Assembly (NCBI RefSeq): GCF_004793975.1
Contig: NZ_SRYB01000005.1
Span: forward strand, 1-64,000
Reading direction: 5' to 3'
Length of the DNA stretch: 64,000 nucleotides
DNA from: Lepagella muris
GTDB taxonomy: Bacteria > Bacteroidota > Bacteroidia > Bacteroidales > Muribaculaceae
The notes below the pieces were generated by a model. That model was given only the letters and a program-made list of their open reading frames with translations, searched no databases and was not told the DNA's origin. This document shows positions 53,607 through 63,278 of this stretch, piece by piece (the stretch's first letter is position 1; each line of letters opens with the position of its first letter). Both the position numbers and the translations under genes were made by a program.

Positions 53607-53843
53607 TCAATATAAAATTTTAATTATTTTAAAATTTTCGGAATCGACAATCTTATACAGCTGTAATTCTGATAGATATTCAAAGCCTGCCTTCTCTCTA
53701 TCAAATGGAGTTAATATAAGATTCCTTATAATATCCCCTTCCCGTTCTCCTGTTACAAAGATAAGGGGAAGGCAATCATCCTTCCCCTTATCTTCGGTTA
53801 TCATTAATTTTCTGACAAGAAATTTTACGGTTTTACCTTTCAT
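53607..53843 (-). CDS. Small hypothetical protein, 78 residues
   Basis: The reading frame is basic at the N-terminus (MKGKTVKFLVRKL) and has mixed hydrophobic/charged composition (LPLIFVTGEREGDIIRN, ELQLYKIVDSENF). No family is recognised. It lies 28 bp after the DUF4296 gene on the same strand, so it may be the last gene of the ileS-lspA-DUF4296 run. The last codons overlap the region just upstream of the next operon's promoter. Confidence 0.45.
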   Translation of the reverse strand: MKGKTVKFLVRKLMITEDKGKDDCLPLIFVTGEREGDIIRNLILTPFDREKAGFEYLSELQLYKIVDSENFKIIKILY

Positions 53844-53871
53844 TCCTTTAATATGTTGAAAAAATATAGTT

Positions 53872-54897
53872 CTATTTCCTATCTTTATGAAGTTTGGACG
53901 GCTTTATCCGAACACGTTCATCAATTTTATGCGGAGTGACTGACGGTCTTGAAACTTTACTTTCATCAAGATCTGAATTGCTTATCTTTCTTCTGTCAGC
54001 ATTCCACATAACTGTATTCCCCTTTTCCGGCGCTTTCTGCTCCACAACCGGCTCTGCTACAGTCAGAGTATCTGTTATTGCCTCTTCTTTCTTAGGTTTT
54101 CTTACAGACGGGATACCATAATGCTTATTGCTGCGATGAAGACGATACTCAACACTATCGTATGGTAGCCGGACGAGCCTTATACTGTCGGCATACACCG
54201 GAAGCATTTCAGGATCTTTGATACGCAAAGTGCCATAGATACGTTTCACATCCTTACCTGTGTCTGTCTGACAAACTAATTCCACTCTATTCCTGCCTAT
54301 AAACACGCTACTACCTGCCTCAGAGGAACCATCAGAATATTCTACACCAAGCACACCGTTCATTTGAACAGGAGCATCAAGATGCATTGTCCATTGCAAA
54401 CGATCACCCTTTTGTAAATCTGGATCTGTAACAGAGACTATCCATCCATCAGTATTACCAAGCATTGAGAGCTGCCCATTCTTGCCAAATCTCCAAAGAA
54501 GATTATCATCATCAAGACCATCCTCTTCTCCCGACATATTCAGAAGATGCTTTCTTCTCTTGATAATCTCCTTATCTACTTTTGCGTATAGTTCTGAGTA
54601 ATCATCAAGATTTCTTCCATACCATGCAAGTGTCGTGTCAAGTTGTTCTTGGGTTATGCCATGCGCAGCCAAAACCGACTTTCCCATCTTCAGACGGTAA
54701 TCAGATACCTGCATCTGTTGATTGGAGACATTGGTATATGCTTCAGCAAGCTGCATATCTGCCATAAGAGCCACCATCTCTTTTTCGGTAAGAATATTAT
54801 CCGGACGATTACTACAGCCGGCTATTACCATGGACAACAACAATATAACCGGCACAACCGATGAAGACGAATAACATCTGTCACTTCTCCTTGTCAT
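53872..54897 (-). CDS. DUF4296 lipoprotein
   Basis: The 341-residue protein has a lipoprotein signal (LLLSMVIAGCSN) and the N-terminal DUF4296 domain (ILTEKEMVALMADMQLAEAY, residues ~36-55, then LDTTLAWYGRNLDDYSELY), a helical family of unknown function found only in Bacteroidota, usually next to lspA. The C-terminal ~200 residues are less conserved, with a beta part (GWIVSVTDPDLQKGDRLQW) and a Lys/Arg-rich end. Its start overlaps the lspA stop by 17 bp. Confidence 0.85.
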   Translation of the reverse strand: MTRRSDRCYSSSSVVPVILLLSMVIAGCSNRPDNILTEKEMVALMADMQLAEAYTNVSNQQMQVSDYRLKMGKSVLAAHGITQEQLDTTLAWYGRNLDDYSELYAKVDKEIIKRRKHLLNMSGEEDGLDDDNLLWRFGKNGQLSMLGNTDGWIVSVTDPDLQKGDRLQWTMHLDAPVQMNGVLGVEYSDGSSEAGSSVFIGRNRVELVCQTDTGKDVKRIYGTLRIKDPEMLPVYADSIRLVRLPYDSVEYRLHRSNKHYGIPSVRKPKKEEAITDTLTVAEPVVEQKAPEKGNTVMWNADRRKISNSDLDESKVSRPSVTPHKIDERVRIKPSKLHKDRK

Positions 54898-55588
54898 TTT
54901 CTTTAGTATTTTTCTTACTCTCGCTTATCAATGAAAATGCTTTTGAGGCATCTCCGGAATAGAAAAATATCAATAAGCCGACTCCTATACAGATTGATGC
55001 ATCAGCAACATTAAATATGTACTGGAAAAATTCATAATATCTTCCTCCTACTCCGGGTAGCCACTCCGGCCAATAAAAGGAGAAGAGTGGGAAATAAAAC
55101 ATATCTACAACTCTCCCCTCAAACCAAGGGGCATATCCCCCTCCATCAGGAAAAGCTACGGCTATTTCAGGTGGCATCGGATTATTAAAAAGACGACCAT
55201 AAAAAACACAGTCAAATATATTGCCTGCTGCACCTGCTATTATCAAGGCTACTGCCACAAAAAAACCGCAACGGAGTTCCTGCGCATATTTTATCTTGAT
55301 TACAAACCATATAAACAGGACTACTGCTGCAATCCGACCCAATGTCAGAACTATTTTATTCCATAGTTCAAGACCAAAAGCCATACCATTGTTCTCTATA
55401 AATTTGAGGTGAAACCAATTAGTTATCGGAAGATCCTCTCCGAGATAGAAATTTGTTTTCACCCATATCTTCATTATCTGGTCTGCAAGAACAACCGCTA
55501 TGCTAATCGCCACAACAAGCCAGATACGGCGAGCGGCGATATCCTTTCCGGATACCGCCGTCGCATTCATATTATCATTCGCCACCAA
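54881..55588 (-). CDS. lspA: Lipoprotein signal peptidase (signal peptidase II)
   Basis: The 235-residue inner-membrane protease cuts prolipoproteins just before the lipid-modified Cys. It has four hydrophobic segments, the NNGMAFGLELW loop, the first catalytic Asp in GNIFDCVFYGR, VVDMFYF, and the second Asp in FNVADASIC. It is longer than the E. coli enzyme (164 aa) because of an inserted proline/glycine-rich loop (PDGGGYAPWF) between the last helices, common in Bacteroidota. It starts four bases after ileS and overlaps the DUF4296 gene. The many lipoproteins in this window are its substrates. Confidence 0.94.
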   Translation of the reverse strand: MVANDNMNATAVSGKDIAARRIWLVVAISIAVVLADQIMKIWVKTNFYLGEDLPITNWFHLKFIENNGMAFGLELWNKIVLTLGRIAAVVLFIWFVIKIKYAQELRCGFFVAVALIIAGAAGNIFDCVFYGRLFNNPMPPEIAVAFPDGGGYAPWFEGRVVDMFYFPLFSFYWPEWLPGVGGRYYEFFQYIFNVADASICIGVGLLIFFYSGDASKAFSLISESKKNTKENDKEK

Positions 55589-55592
55589 TTCC

Positions 55593-58500
55593 TTAATTCT
55601 TTGTTACGCGTGCTTTCGCTTTCAATCCATCAATTTCAAGATCTACACAATCTTGCCCGTCAAGTGACGGCACAATGATTATCTCATCTGCCAAAACCTG
55701 AGCGGAGATATAATCGCGGAATGCATTTACTGCATCTTTTATCTCGTCCTCATCGGAAAGCTCAACACGCACCTTGTCCGTGATCTCAAAGTCATTACCC
55801 TTACGGATATTTTGGATACGATTAATCAACTCGCGGGCCATACCCTCATTTTTCAATTCAGGCGTAACGGTGACGTCAAGTGCCACAGTGATATTGCCAT
55901 CATTGGCAACCAGCCAGCCAGGCACATCTTCCGGAATAATTTCTACATCAGACAACGTGACAACCGGCTCTCCTTCAAGATCTGTGAATCTTAATTCTCC
56001 TTCTCTCTCAAGACGGGCGATCTCTTTCTGCGACAGTTCTGTAATGGCTTTTCCAAGCTGCTTCATAATCTTTCCATATTTTGGACCAAGCTTCTTGAAG
56101 TCTGCCTTTACCCTTTTCACAAGACCACTCTCTTCATTCTCTACAATCTTAAGCTCTTTTATATTGACTTCCGATTTAATCAAATCCTCAAGAGCCTCAA
56201 CTCCCGCACGCTGGTGAGAATCCATCACAGGAATAAGCAATGTCTGAAGGGGCTGTCTCACCTTAAGGTTAACCTTACGGCGAAGTGCCAAGACATTAGA
56301 TGTGATTTCCTGTGCAAGACGCATTCTTTCCTCAAGCTCGGAATCCACCATGGAGGAATCACTTTCCGGGAAGAATGTAGTGTGGACTGAAGCATAACCC
56401 TCACTCTCAGATGCCGGGGCGACAAGATCTGAATATAGACGGTCAGAATAGAATGGAGCAAATGGTGCCATAAGTAACGCAACCGTCTTAAGTGAGGTAT
56501 AGAGTGTCTGGTATGCCGACAGTTTATCGTCATCCATCTCACCTGCCCAGAATCGCTTACGATTTAGTCTTACATACCAGTTGCTGAGATTATCATTGAC
56601 AAATTCCTCTATTGCTCTCGCGGCTTTTGTTGGTTCATAATCATCAAGAGCATCCGTTACCTCTGCAACAAGAGTATTCAGCAACGAAAGAATCCAACGG
56701 TCTATTTCAGGACGCTTCTCTGTTGCAACTGGTGGCTCACTACCTGTAAACCCATCTACATTTGCATAGAGAGCAAAGAATTTATATGTATTGTATAACG
56801 TTGCAAACAATTTGCGACTTACTTCTGCCACTCCTGCCTCGTCATACTTCAGATTATCCCAAGGAGAAGAGTTGGAAATCATATACCACCTCACCGGGTC
56901 ACTACCGAAGCGTTCAAGATTATTAAACGGATCAATTGCGTTTCCAAGACGTTTTGACATCTTGTTGCCATTCTTGTCAAGCACAAGTCCATTAGAAATG
57001 ACTGCTTTAAATGAATTGGTATCAAACACCATACCGGCTATTGCATGAAGTGTAAAGAACCAACCTCTTGTCTGATCCACTCCCTCTGCAATAAAATCTG
57101 CTGGGTATACCTCTCCATTATCAAGTATCTCCTTATTCTCAAATGGATAATGAATCTGAGCGTAAGGCATTGAACCTGAATCAAACCACACATCGATAAG
57201 ATCAAGCTCCCTCTTCATGGGTTTGCCGGATGCAGAGACAAGCACTATATCATCCACGTAAGGACGATGAAGATCAATCTTATCATAATTTGCCTTTGTG
57301 TAATCTCCGGGAATAAAACCTTTATCTTTAAGAGGATTATTCTCCATTACTCCGGCTGCCACCGATTTTTCGATCTCATTATAGAGCTCCTCATAGCTGC
57401 CTATGCAGATCTCCTCTCTGCCATCTTCACTACGCCAGATAGGAAGCGGAGTGCCCCAATAACGGCTACGCGAAAGATTCCAGTCCTGAAGATTTTCAAG
57501 CCATTTGCCGAAACGTCCGCTTCCTGTAGAAGCCGGTTTCCATTTGATTCTTTCATTCAGTTCAATGAGACGCTCGCGAGCTGCAGTGGTACGGATAAAC
57601 CAGCTGTCAAGTGGATAATAAAGCACCGGCTTATCTGTACGCCAACAATGCGGATAGTTGTGCGTATGCTTCTCTATCTTGAAAGCCTCTCCGGATTTCT
57701 TCATCTCCATACAGAGAACTATGTTGAGATCCTCGCTCTTCATTGCAGATGCCTCATCATATTTCCCTCCAGGATTAAATTTTGGATCGTAGGCATTCTT
57801 CACATAGTCGCCTGCATGACGGGAATATTCTTCCAAATTAACGCACTTTTCCACAAATACAGGGGCAAGCTCATCAACGGTATAATATTTACCCGTGAAA
57901 TCTACCATCGGACGTGTCTCTCCTTTCTGGTTTATCATAAACAGTGGCGGAATACCGGCTGCTTTCGCAACTTTGGCGTCATCCGCACCAAATGTTGGCG
58001 CAATATGAACAATACCGGTACCATCCTCTGTAGTGACATAATCTCCTGAAATCACTCGGAATGCCTCATCTGCGATTTCAACGAAACGGTCATTACCATA
58101 ACTGAAGACATTTTCAGGATGTGAAGATGCATAATTTTTAACATACTCAGCACTCCTGTCATCAACTCGCTCCACAGGCTTCACCCAAGGCATAAGTTGT
58201 TCATAATGCATACCCACAAGTTCCGGACCTCTCCATTTCCCGACCACTTTATATGGCAAAATCTTGTCGCCTGCATTATACGCCTCCAGATCCAATTTCT
58301 CACCTTCCGGCTTAAAATATGCTTTCAAAAGAGATTCGGCAAGCACTACTGTCAGTTTATCTGCTGTATAGGGATTGTAGGTACGCACTGCAACATAATC
58401 TATCGACGGACCCACACACAATGCCGTGTTGGATGGCAATGTCCATGGCGTGGTAGTCCATGCCATAAAGCAAGGTGTGCCCCATCCCTCCATCTCCGGC

Positions 58501-59162
58501 TTTGCATCCTTAATCTTAAACAATACTGTAGCCGTGGTGTCTTTTACATCACGATAGCATCCGGGTTGATTAAGCTCATGTGAACTAAGCCCGGTACCCG
58601 CTGCCGGTGAATAAGGTTGTATTGTGTAGCCTTTAAACAAATAGCCCTTGTCATATAGCTGACGAAGTAGCCACCATACACTTTCTATATATTTATTGTC
58701 GTAGGTTATATAAGGATTCTCAAGATCTACCCAGTAGCCCATCTTATGAGTCAGGTCGGTCCATTCCTTTGTGTACTTCATCACCTCACTACGGCATGCG
58801 GCGTTGTATTCATCTACGGAAATCTTCTTCCCAATATCCTCTTTAGTGATTCCAAGGCTTTTCTCTACTCCAAGTTCCACCGGCAAGCCATGAGTATCCC
58901 AGCCAGCCTTACGCTTAACATGGAATCCTTTCATCGTCTTGTAGCGGCACACAATATCCTTTATTGTGCGAGCCATTACATGATGAATACCTGGCATTCC
59001 GTTTGCAGACGGAGGACCTTCGTAAAACACAAATGTAGGACAACCTTCCCTCTCTTTCATTGATGCTTCAAAAAGAGAATGTTCATCCCAGATCTGCAAC
59101 ATCTCCTTATTTACTTCCGAGAGGTTGAGCTGCTTGCTGTATTCTTTGAATTTTTTGCTCAT
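55593..59162 (-). CDS. ileS: Isoleucyl-tRNA synthetase
   Basis: The 1189-residue class I synthetase charges tRNA-Ile. Seen: the HIGH-type motif in PPSANGMPGIHHVM (residues ~49-62), the editing domain (AWTTTPWTLPSNTAL and GTGIVHIAPTFGADD), KMSKR at residues 733-737 and a C-terminal anticodon-binding region. It is of the long, eukaryote-like bacterial type. In other Bacteroidota a dksA-type gene often stands between ileS and lspA; here lspA follows at once. The upstream ddl-like gene on the same strand is 87 bp away. Confidence 0.97.
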   Translation of the reverse strand: MSKKFKEYSKQLNLSEVNKEMLQIWDEHSLFEASMKEREGCPTFVFYEGPPSANGMPGIHHVMARTIKDIVCRYKTMKGFHVKRKAGWDTHGLPVELGVEKSLGITKEDIGKKISVDEYNAACRSEVMKYTKEWTDLTHKMGYWVDLENPYITYDNKYIESVWWLLRQLYDKGYLFKGYTIQPYSPAAGTGLSSHELNQPGCYRDVKDTTATVLFKIKDAKPEMEGWGTPCFMAWTTTPWTLPSNTALCVGPSIDYVAVRTYNPYTADKLTVVLAESLLKAYFKPEGEKLDLEAYNAGDKILPYKVVGKWRGPELVGMHYEQLMPWVKPVERVDDRSAEYVKNYASSHPENVFSYGNDRFVEIADEAFRVISGDYVTTEDGTGIVHIAPTFGADDAKVAKAAGIPPLFMINQKGETRPMVDFTGKYYTVDELAPVFVEKCVNLEEYSRHAGDYVKNAYDPKFNPGGKYDEASAMKSEDLNIVLCMEMKKSGEAFKIEKHTHNYPHCWRTDKPVLYYPLDSWFIRTTAARERLIELNERIKWKPASTGSGRFGKWLENLQDWNLSRSRYWGTPLPIWRSEDGREEICIGSYEELYNEIEKSVAAGVMENNPLKDKGFIPGDYTKANYDKIDLHRPYVDDIVLVSASGKPMKRELDLIDVWFDSGSMPYAQIHYPFENKEILDNGEVYPADFIAEGVDQTRGWFFTLHAIAGMVFDTNSFKAVISNGLVLDKNGNKMSKRLGNAIDPFNNLERFGSDPVRWYMISNSSPWDNLKYDEAGVAEVSRKLFATLYNTYKFFALYANVDGFTGSEPPVATEKRPEIDRWILSLLNTLVAEVTDALDDYEPTKAARAIEEFVNDNLSNWYVRLNRKRFWAGEMDDDKLSAYQTLYTSLKTVALLMAPFAPFYSDRLYSDLVAPASESEGYASVHTTFFPESDSSMVDSELEERMRLAQEITSNVLALRRKVNLKVRQPLQTLLIPVMDSHQRAGVEALEDLIKSEVNIKELKIVENEESGLVKRVKADFKKLGPKYGKIMKQLGKAITELSQKEIARLEREGELRFTDLEGEPVVTLSDVEIIPEDVPGWLVANDGNITVALDVTVTPELKNEGMARELINRIQNIRKGNDFEITDKVRVELSDEDEIKDAVNAFRDYISAQVLADEIIIVPSLDGQDCVDLEIDGLKAKARVTKN

Positions 59163-59249
59163 TATATTGAGTATTGTTATTGGAAAGACTTTTATTTAAT
59201 TCTTGAACTTTTTTCCGGGTTTTACTCTATCTCACCGATTTTAACGTAT

Positions 59250-60458
59250 TCAACGATGTCCGAATTTACTACCCTTCGCTCCCTTGACACCACCTTTTAC
59301 GCCACCCCCCATGGCAAAAATATTGGCATCATACGTAAACGTCTTGCGATCTGTCTCACGTTTTCTACGCAAAGCTAATTCCACCAATTTATCCATAAGT
59401 TGCATAAATGTGATGCCTGTCTCTTCCCACAGATAGAAGGAAAGACTTCCAGGTATCGTGTTGATTTCATTTACATAGATTTTATTATCAGATCGATCCA
59501 CCATCACGTCTACCCTACTAACTCCGTGACACGATAATACACGGAACGTTTCTCCTGCCATTTTTCTGATCTCATCGCTCATCGTTTCAGGGATATCTGC
59601 CGGAATACGCTTCTCACTTGACTGCATCCCCGCTTTTGAACCGCCTCCGTATTTCTCTTCGTATGACAAGAAATCGCCTTTAGATATCGGTTCCTCACAC
59701 ACACTTGTCTGATAGTCATCACAATCCCCGAGTACGGAACAGTTGATTTCCATCATATCCTTAACCATGTGCTCCACGATTATACGACGGGAAAACTTTT
59801 CTGCATTGTCTATCTTTTCCATAAGACTTCTGCGGTCAGAAGCTTTCCCTATACCGACACTGGAACCGAGATTTGCTGGCTTGACTATAACGGGATAGCC
59901 AAGTTTAGCCTCTATCTTATCCATAATGGCTTCCTTATTGGAGAGCCATTCCTTATCAGTAAACCAGACATAATCAACCACCGGGATACCTTCGGCTGAA
60001 AGTATCATCTTCATCGTAATCTTATCCATGCCATTGGCACTCGACAAGGTATCGCATCCGGCAAACGGTATGCCAATTGTCTCAAGAAGACCTTCAAACA
60101 TGCCATCCTCTCCATGGGAGCCGTGAAGCACAGGTATTGCCACATGAAGTTCTTCATAAACCGGATTTTTCTTTGAAAATAGGCCTCCGCTTGGATTTGA
60201 ACGATAAAGATTAAAATCGCCGTATTCCGGACGCATGTACACCTCTTCCGAATTCTCTGTAAGATGCCTCATGTCTTTGTAATTCCGGATGTCAAGCGTA
60301 AGTGGACCTGTATACCAACGTCCCTGTTTTGATATATATACCGGTATTATATTGTATTTTGACCGATCAAACGCATTTATAGCCTGCAAGGCTGATATGA
60401 CCGAGATTTCGTGCTCCACGGATCTGCCCCCAAAGAACACAGCTACATTAGTCTTCAT
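59250..60458 (-). CDS. D-alanine-D-alanine ligase family (ATP-grasp)
   Basis: The 402-residue enzyme shows FFGGRSVEHEISVISA (with the Glu that contacts D-Ala1) at the start, VLHGSHGEDGMFEGLLE, KPANLGSSVGIGKA (ATP-grasp) and NEINTIPGSLSFYLWEE at the C-terminal catalytic region. The last differs from the usual TxPGMTxxS of Ddl (PGSLSFY in place of PGMTSHS), around the second substrate site, and the chain is 70 residues longer, ending in a Gly/Lys-rich tail. It could be the housekeeping Ddl or a second ligase with another C-terminal substrate. Its own promoter is upstream; ileS follows. Confidence 0.83.
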   Translation of the reverse strand: MKTNVAVFFGGRSVEHEISVISALQAINAFDRSKYNIIPVYISKQGRWYTGPLTLDIRNYKDMRHLTENSEEVYMRPEYGDFNLYRSNPSGGLFSKKNPVYEELHVAIPVLHGSHGEDGMFEGLLETIGIPFAGCDTLSSANGMDKITMKMILSAEGIPVVDYVWFTDKEWLSNKEAIMDKIEAKLGYPVIVKPANLGSSVGIGKASDRRSLMEKIDNAEKFSRRIIVEHMVKDMMEINCSVLGDCDDYQTSVCEEPISKGDFLSYEEKYGGGSKAGMQSSEKRIPADIPETMSDEIRKMAGETFRVLSCHGVSRVDVMVDRSDNKIYVNEINTIPGSLSFYLWEETGITFMQLMDKLVELALRRKRETDRKTFTYDANIFAMGGGVKGGVKGAKGSKFGHR

Positions 60459-60559
60459 AAAATTTTGGAAAACCTATTATTATGAATCGTAAATACTCAG
60501 GAAACAAATCTTATTACAATCTGAAATCCCAAAATTCGCGATATTCCTTATTCTTAGTG

Positions 60560-60590
60560 CAAAATTAGCATAACACAATGAAAAAAACAA
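60560..60590 (-). promoter_or_regulatory. Promoter of the Ddl-family gene
   Basis: Minus strand TTG (60590-60588), 20 bp, TAATTTTG (60567-60560); leader about 95 nt to the ATG at 60458. Confidence 0.65.
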
Positions 60591-60644
60591 ATATTTATTT
60601 ACTTACGATGAAATCCCATAAAAAATCAGAAGATTACAACCTTA

Positions 60645-62057
60645 TCATTTCTTAACCGAAGATACCGAAGGCCATGGAAAATCCGATGGATTGAGTGTGA
60701 GATGAACCTTATTTTCCTTCAATCTTATCTTCACATAAGAAATTAGCTTTTCCTTATCACCGGCAGACATACCTTTCGGTGCATTCACAAAAACCATATT
60801 TATTGTATCTGCCTGCGAATTAGTCAATGAAGTCGCGACCATCCTGCTCATTGCGATATCCTTAATTGATGGGAACAATGCCTTAACTTCTGGAGCTATC
60901 ATAGTAAGTTCCCTATTGAAATAGCTATAATCCTTTAGCAAATCCTTCAGAGAGTCAATCTTTTCCTGGCGATCTGCAACTTCCTTTTGCATTACTGAAT
61001 AAAATTGCCCGAAATTTTCCTCATCACTCCTCCCTCTGTTCTCACTAATCGAAAAGCCTTGCTTTATATTCAATATCGTGCCACCAAGACCCACGCTATC
61101 AAGTTTTGTCATCATTGCAAGCTGCAATGAATCCTTAGGAAGAGCCTGACCAATTAGTGTCACATCAATATGGCGTTGATTGCCGTTCATATATATTTTT
61201 TGATTAAGAACCTGCGTATTAGGAAATACCATCTCATTCTCCACAAACGAAGTCGCTTCCGTCATGAATATATTCTTTCTGATCATTTCATAGGTGAGAT
61301 AGCAGCTGAAGCCTATGGTGACAAACACAACTGAATAGACAATCATCTGCACTCTATGACTTCTCCGAGTATCTTGATAAACCACTTTTTTAAAGTTCAT
61401 CAATTTCACCCCGATAAGAGATGCAAACAATATGAATATCATATTTGTGAAGAATAGATAAAGCGCACCAAAGAAGAAATGTGATTGCAATGTTGCAATA
61501 CCATATCCGGCAGTACACAAAGGAGGCATCAATGAGGTGGCTATCGCAACGCCCGGCATTACCTGACCCTTGTTCTTGCAAGCTATGCTTACAATTCCTG
61601 CCGCGCCACCGAACAACGCAACAAAAACGTCATATATGGATGGCGACGTCCTCGCAAGCAGTTGGCTTGAACCTTCATACTGCGGAGAAATCATAAAATA
61701 TATTGCGGATGCCAACAACGAACCGATGATTGCCATGACAATATTCTTCAGACTTCTTTTCAATAAAGAGAAATCCTCTATGCCAATTGCAAGACCCATA
61801 CCAATTATCGGACCCATCAATGGTGAAATAAGCATCGCTCCTATTATCACAGGAATACTATCAGTGTTAAGTCCAAGAGAGGCTATGAATATTGCAAATA
61901 TCAATACGAGCAATTGACTTCCCTTAAAACTTACTCCTGATCTTATACTCTGCTCTATATCAAGTTGAGGTTCCAAGTCTTCTGCTACATTAAAGTATGA
62001 AACTATCTCATCTCGAAATTTGACAAGACCCTCTTTAACCGTTGACTTTGGTATCAT
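60645..62057 (-). CDS. DUF389 membrane protein
   Basis: A 470-residue protein with about six hydrophobic segments (residues ~45-260), including the DUF389 signatures SIPVIIGAMLISPLMGPIIG and GAAGIVSIACKNKGQVMPGVAIA with TSLMPPLCTAGYG. The C-terminal 200 residues are soluble, with a coiled-coil-like stretch (MQKEVADRQEKIDSLKDLL). The function is unknown in the family. It is single, with its own promoter; the dapA gene is divergent. Confidence 0.88.
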   Translation of the reverse strand: MIPKSTVKEGLVKFRDEIVSYFNVAEDLEPQLDIEQSIRSGVSFKGSQLLVLIFAIFIASLGLNTDSIPVIIGAMLISPLMGPIIGMGLAIGIEDFSLLKRSLKNIVMAIIGSLLASAIYFMISPQYEGSSQLLARTSPSIYDVFVALFGGAAGIVSIACKNKGQVMPGVAIATSLMPPLCTAGYGIATLQSHFFFGALYLFFTNMIFILFASLIGVKLMNFKKVVYQDTRRSHRVQMIVYSVVFVTIGFSCYLTYEMIRKNIFMTEATSFVENEMVFPNTQVLNQKIYMNGNQRHIDVTLIGQALPKDSLQLAMMTKLDSVGLGGTILNIKQGFSISENRGRSDEENFGQFYSVMQKEVADRQEKIDSLKDLLKDYSYFNRELTMIAPEVKALFPSIKDIAMSRMVATSLTNSQADTINMVFVNAPKGMSAGDKEKLISYVKIRLKENKVHLTLNPSDFPWPSVSSVKK

Positions 62058-62210
62058 AAATTATTAGTAATTTTAATTATTGTTATCCTGTAATACTATC
62101 GCGACATCCCTCGTCAGGATTCTTATCAAACTCAATCATGATGATAAATACCCTACTACAAAATGTCTCTATTGATAAAACGTAAAATATTCAAATTTTA
62201 TCACATCTGT

Positions 62211-62239
62211 CAAAGATAATTCACTATAAAAATATACAA
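62211..62239 (-). promoter_or_regulatory. Probable promoter of the DUF389 gene
   Basis: Minus strand TTG (62239-62237), 18 bp, TATCTTTG (62218-62211); leader about 145 nt. Confidence 0.5.
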
Positions 62240-62307
62240 AGGTTATAAAGTCTCACAATTTTGTTAAATTGTATAGCAATTCTTATCTATTTCTTTACAT
62301 TTTTTAT

Positions 62308-62315
62308 TAACTTTG
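62308..62315 (+). promoter_or_regulatory. -7 box of dapA
   Basis: TAACTTTG at 62308-62315, in the same TTAACTTTGCATTA context as the asnA promoter; no good -33 partner. The ATG follows after about 20 nt. Confidence 0.5.
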
Positions 62316-62336
62316 CATTAATAATTGAACCAACTT

Positions 62337-63278
62337 ATGGCTGATTTACAATTAAAAGGTCTTGGTGTCGCCCTTGTGACACCCTTCAATAGCGACAAAT
62401 CCGTTGATTTTGATGCACTCCGTAGAATGGTGGAGTATGTTGTATCCGGAAATGCCGACTATATTGTCGTGCTTGGCACGACTGGCGAAACTCCCACTTT
62501 GTTCCCGGATGAGAAAGCCGAGATTCGCAAAGTGATTATTGAGAAAAATGCTGGCAGAATCCCCTTGATTTTAGGAGTGGGAGGGAATAGTACCCAAGCA
62601 GTTGTCAACGAACTAAAGACTTCTGACTTCTCCGGATTTTCCGCAATCCTTTCCGTAGTTCCATATTACAACAAGCCTTCTCAAGAAGGATTATATCAGC
62701 ACTACAGAGCTGTGGCTGATGCATCTCCTCTGCCTGTCGTGCTATACAACGTCCCGGGAAGAACTGGTGTAAATATGACCGCCGCAACCACCCTATCTCT
62801 TGCTCGTGATTGCGAAAATATTATTGGAATCAAAGAAGCATCTGGGAATTTTGCCCAAATAGAGGAAATTATCAAGAACAAACCGGAAAGATTTGAAGTG
62901 ATTTCCGGAGATGACAGTATCACATACCCCTTGATGACTTTAGGTGCAGTAGGCGTGATTTCCGTGATTGGCAATGCATTCCCTATGGAATTCGGACGTA
63001 TGGTGCGGCTTTGCCTGCAAGGTCGTTTTCAAGAAGCCCTTCCAATACACTGGAGATTCAATGAATTATTCAACCTATTATTTGTCGATGGGAACCCTGC
63101 CGGAGTGAAATGCACGCTACATGCATTAGGTCTTATCAAAAATGAATTGCGACTCCCGTTAGTGCCAACAAGAATGAGCACTGATGAAAAGATTCGGAAA
63201 TTGCTCGGTTCGCTATACATTACATCTCCGGAAGAACTTGAAAAAGGAATCAGAGAAAACTCCACAATCTTCAAATAG
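62337..63278 (+). CDS. dapA: 4-hydroxy-tetrahydrodipicolinate synthase
   Basis: The 313-residue TIM-barrel aldolase makes the first committed lysine/meso-diaminopimelate intermediate from pyruvate and aspartate semialdehyde. Seen: LGTTGETPTL (pyruvate pocket), VVPYYNKPSQEGLYQHY, RTGVN and the Schiff-base Lys166 in GIKEASGN. The start is ATG 62337 (MADLQLKGLG); the TTG twelve bases earlier is in frame but lies within the promoter-proximal leader. It is about 15 residues longer than the E. coli enzyme. The dnaG start overlaps its stop by one base. Confidence 0.94.
   Translation: MADLQLKGLGVALVTPFNSDKSVDFDALRRMVEYVVSGNADYIVVLGTTGETPTLFPDEKAEIRKVIIEKNAGRIPLILGVGGNSTQAVVNELKTSDFSGFSAILSVVPYYNKPSQEGLYQHYRAVADASPLPVVLYNVPGRTGVNMTAATTLSLARDCENIIGIKEASGNFAQIEEIIKNKPERFEVISGDDSITYPLMTLGAVGVISVIGNAFPMEFGRMVRLCLQGRFQEALPIHWRFNELFNLLFVDGNPAGVKCTLHALGLIKNELRLPLVPTRMSTDEKIRKLLGSLYITSPEELEKGIRENSTIFK

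Noticed and set aside
57267..58049. 260-codon plus-strand frame within ileS
   Set aside because: Antisense to a well-conserved part of isoleucyl-tRNA synthetase; no motif, promoter or start signal of its own.
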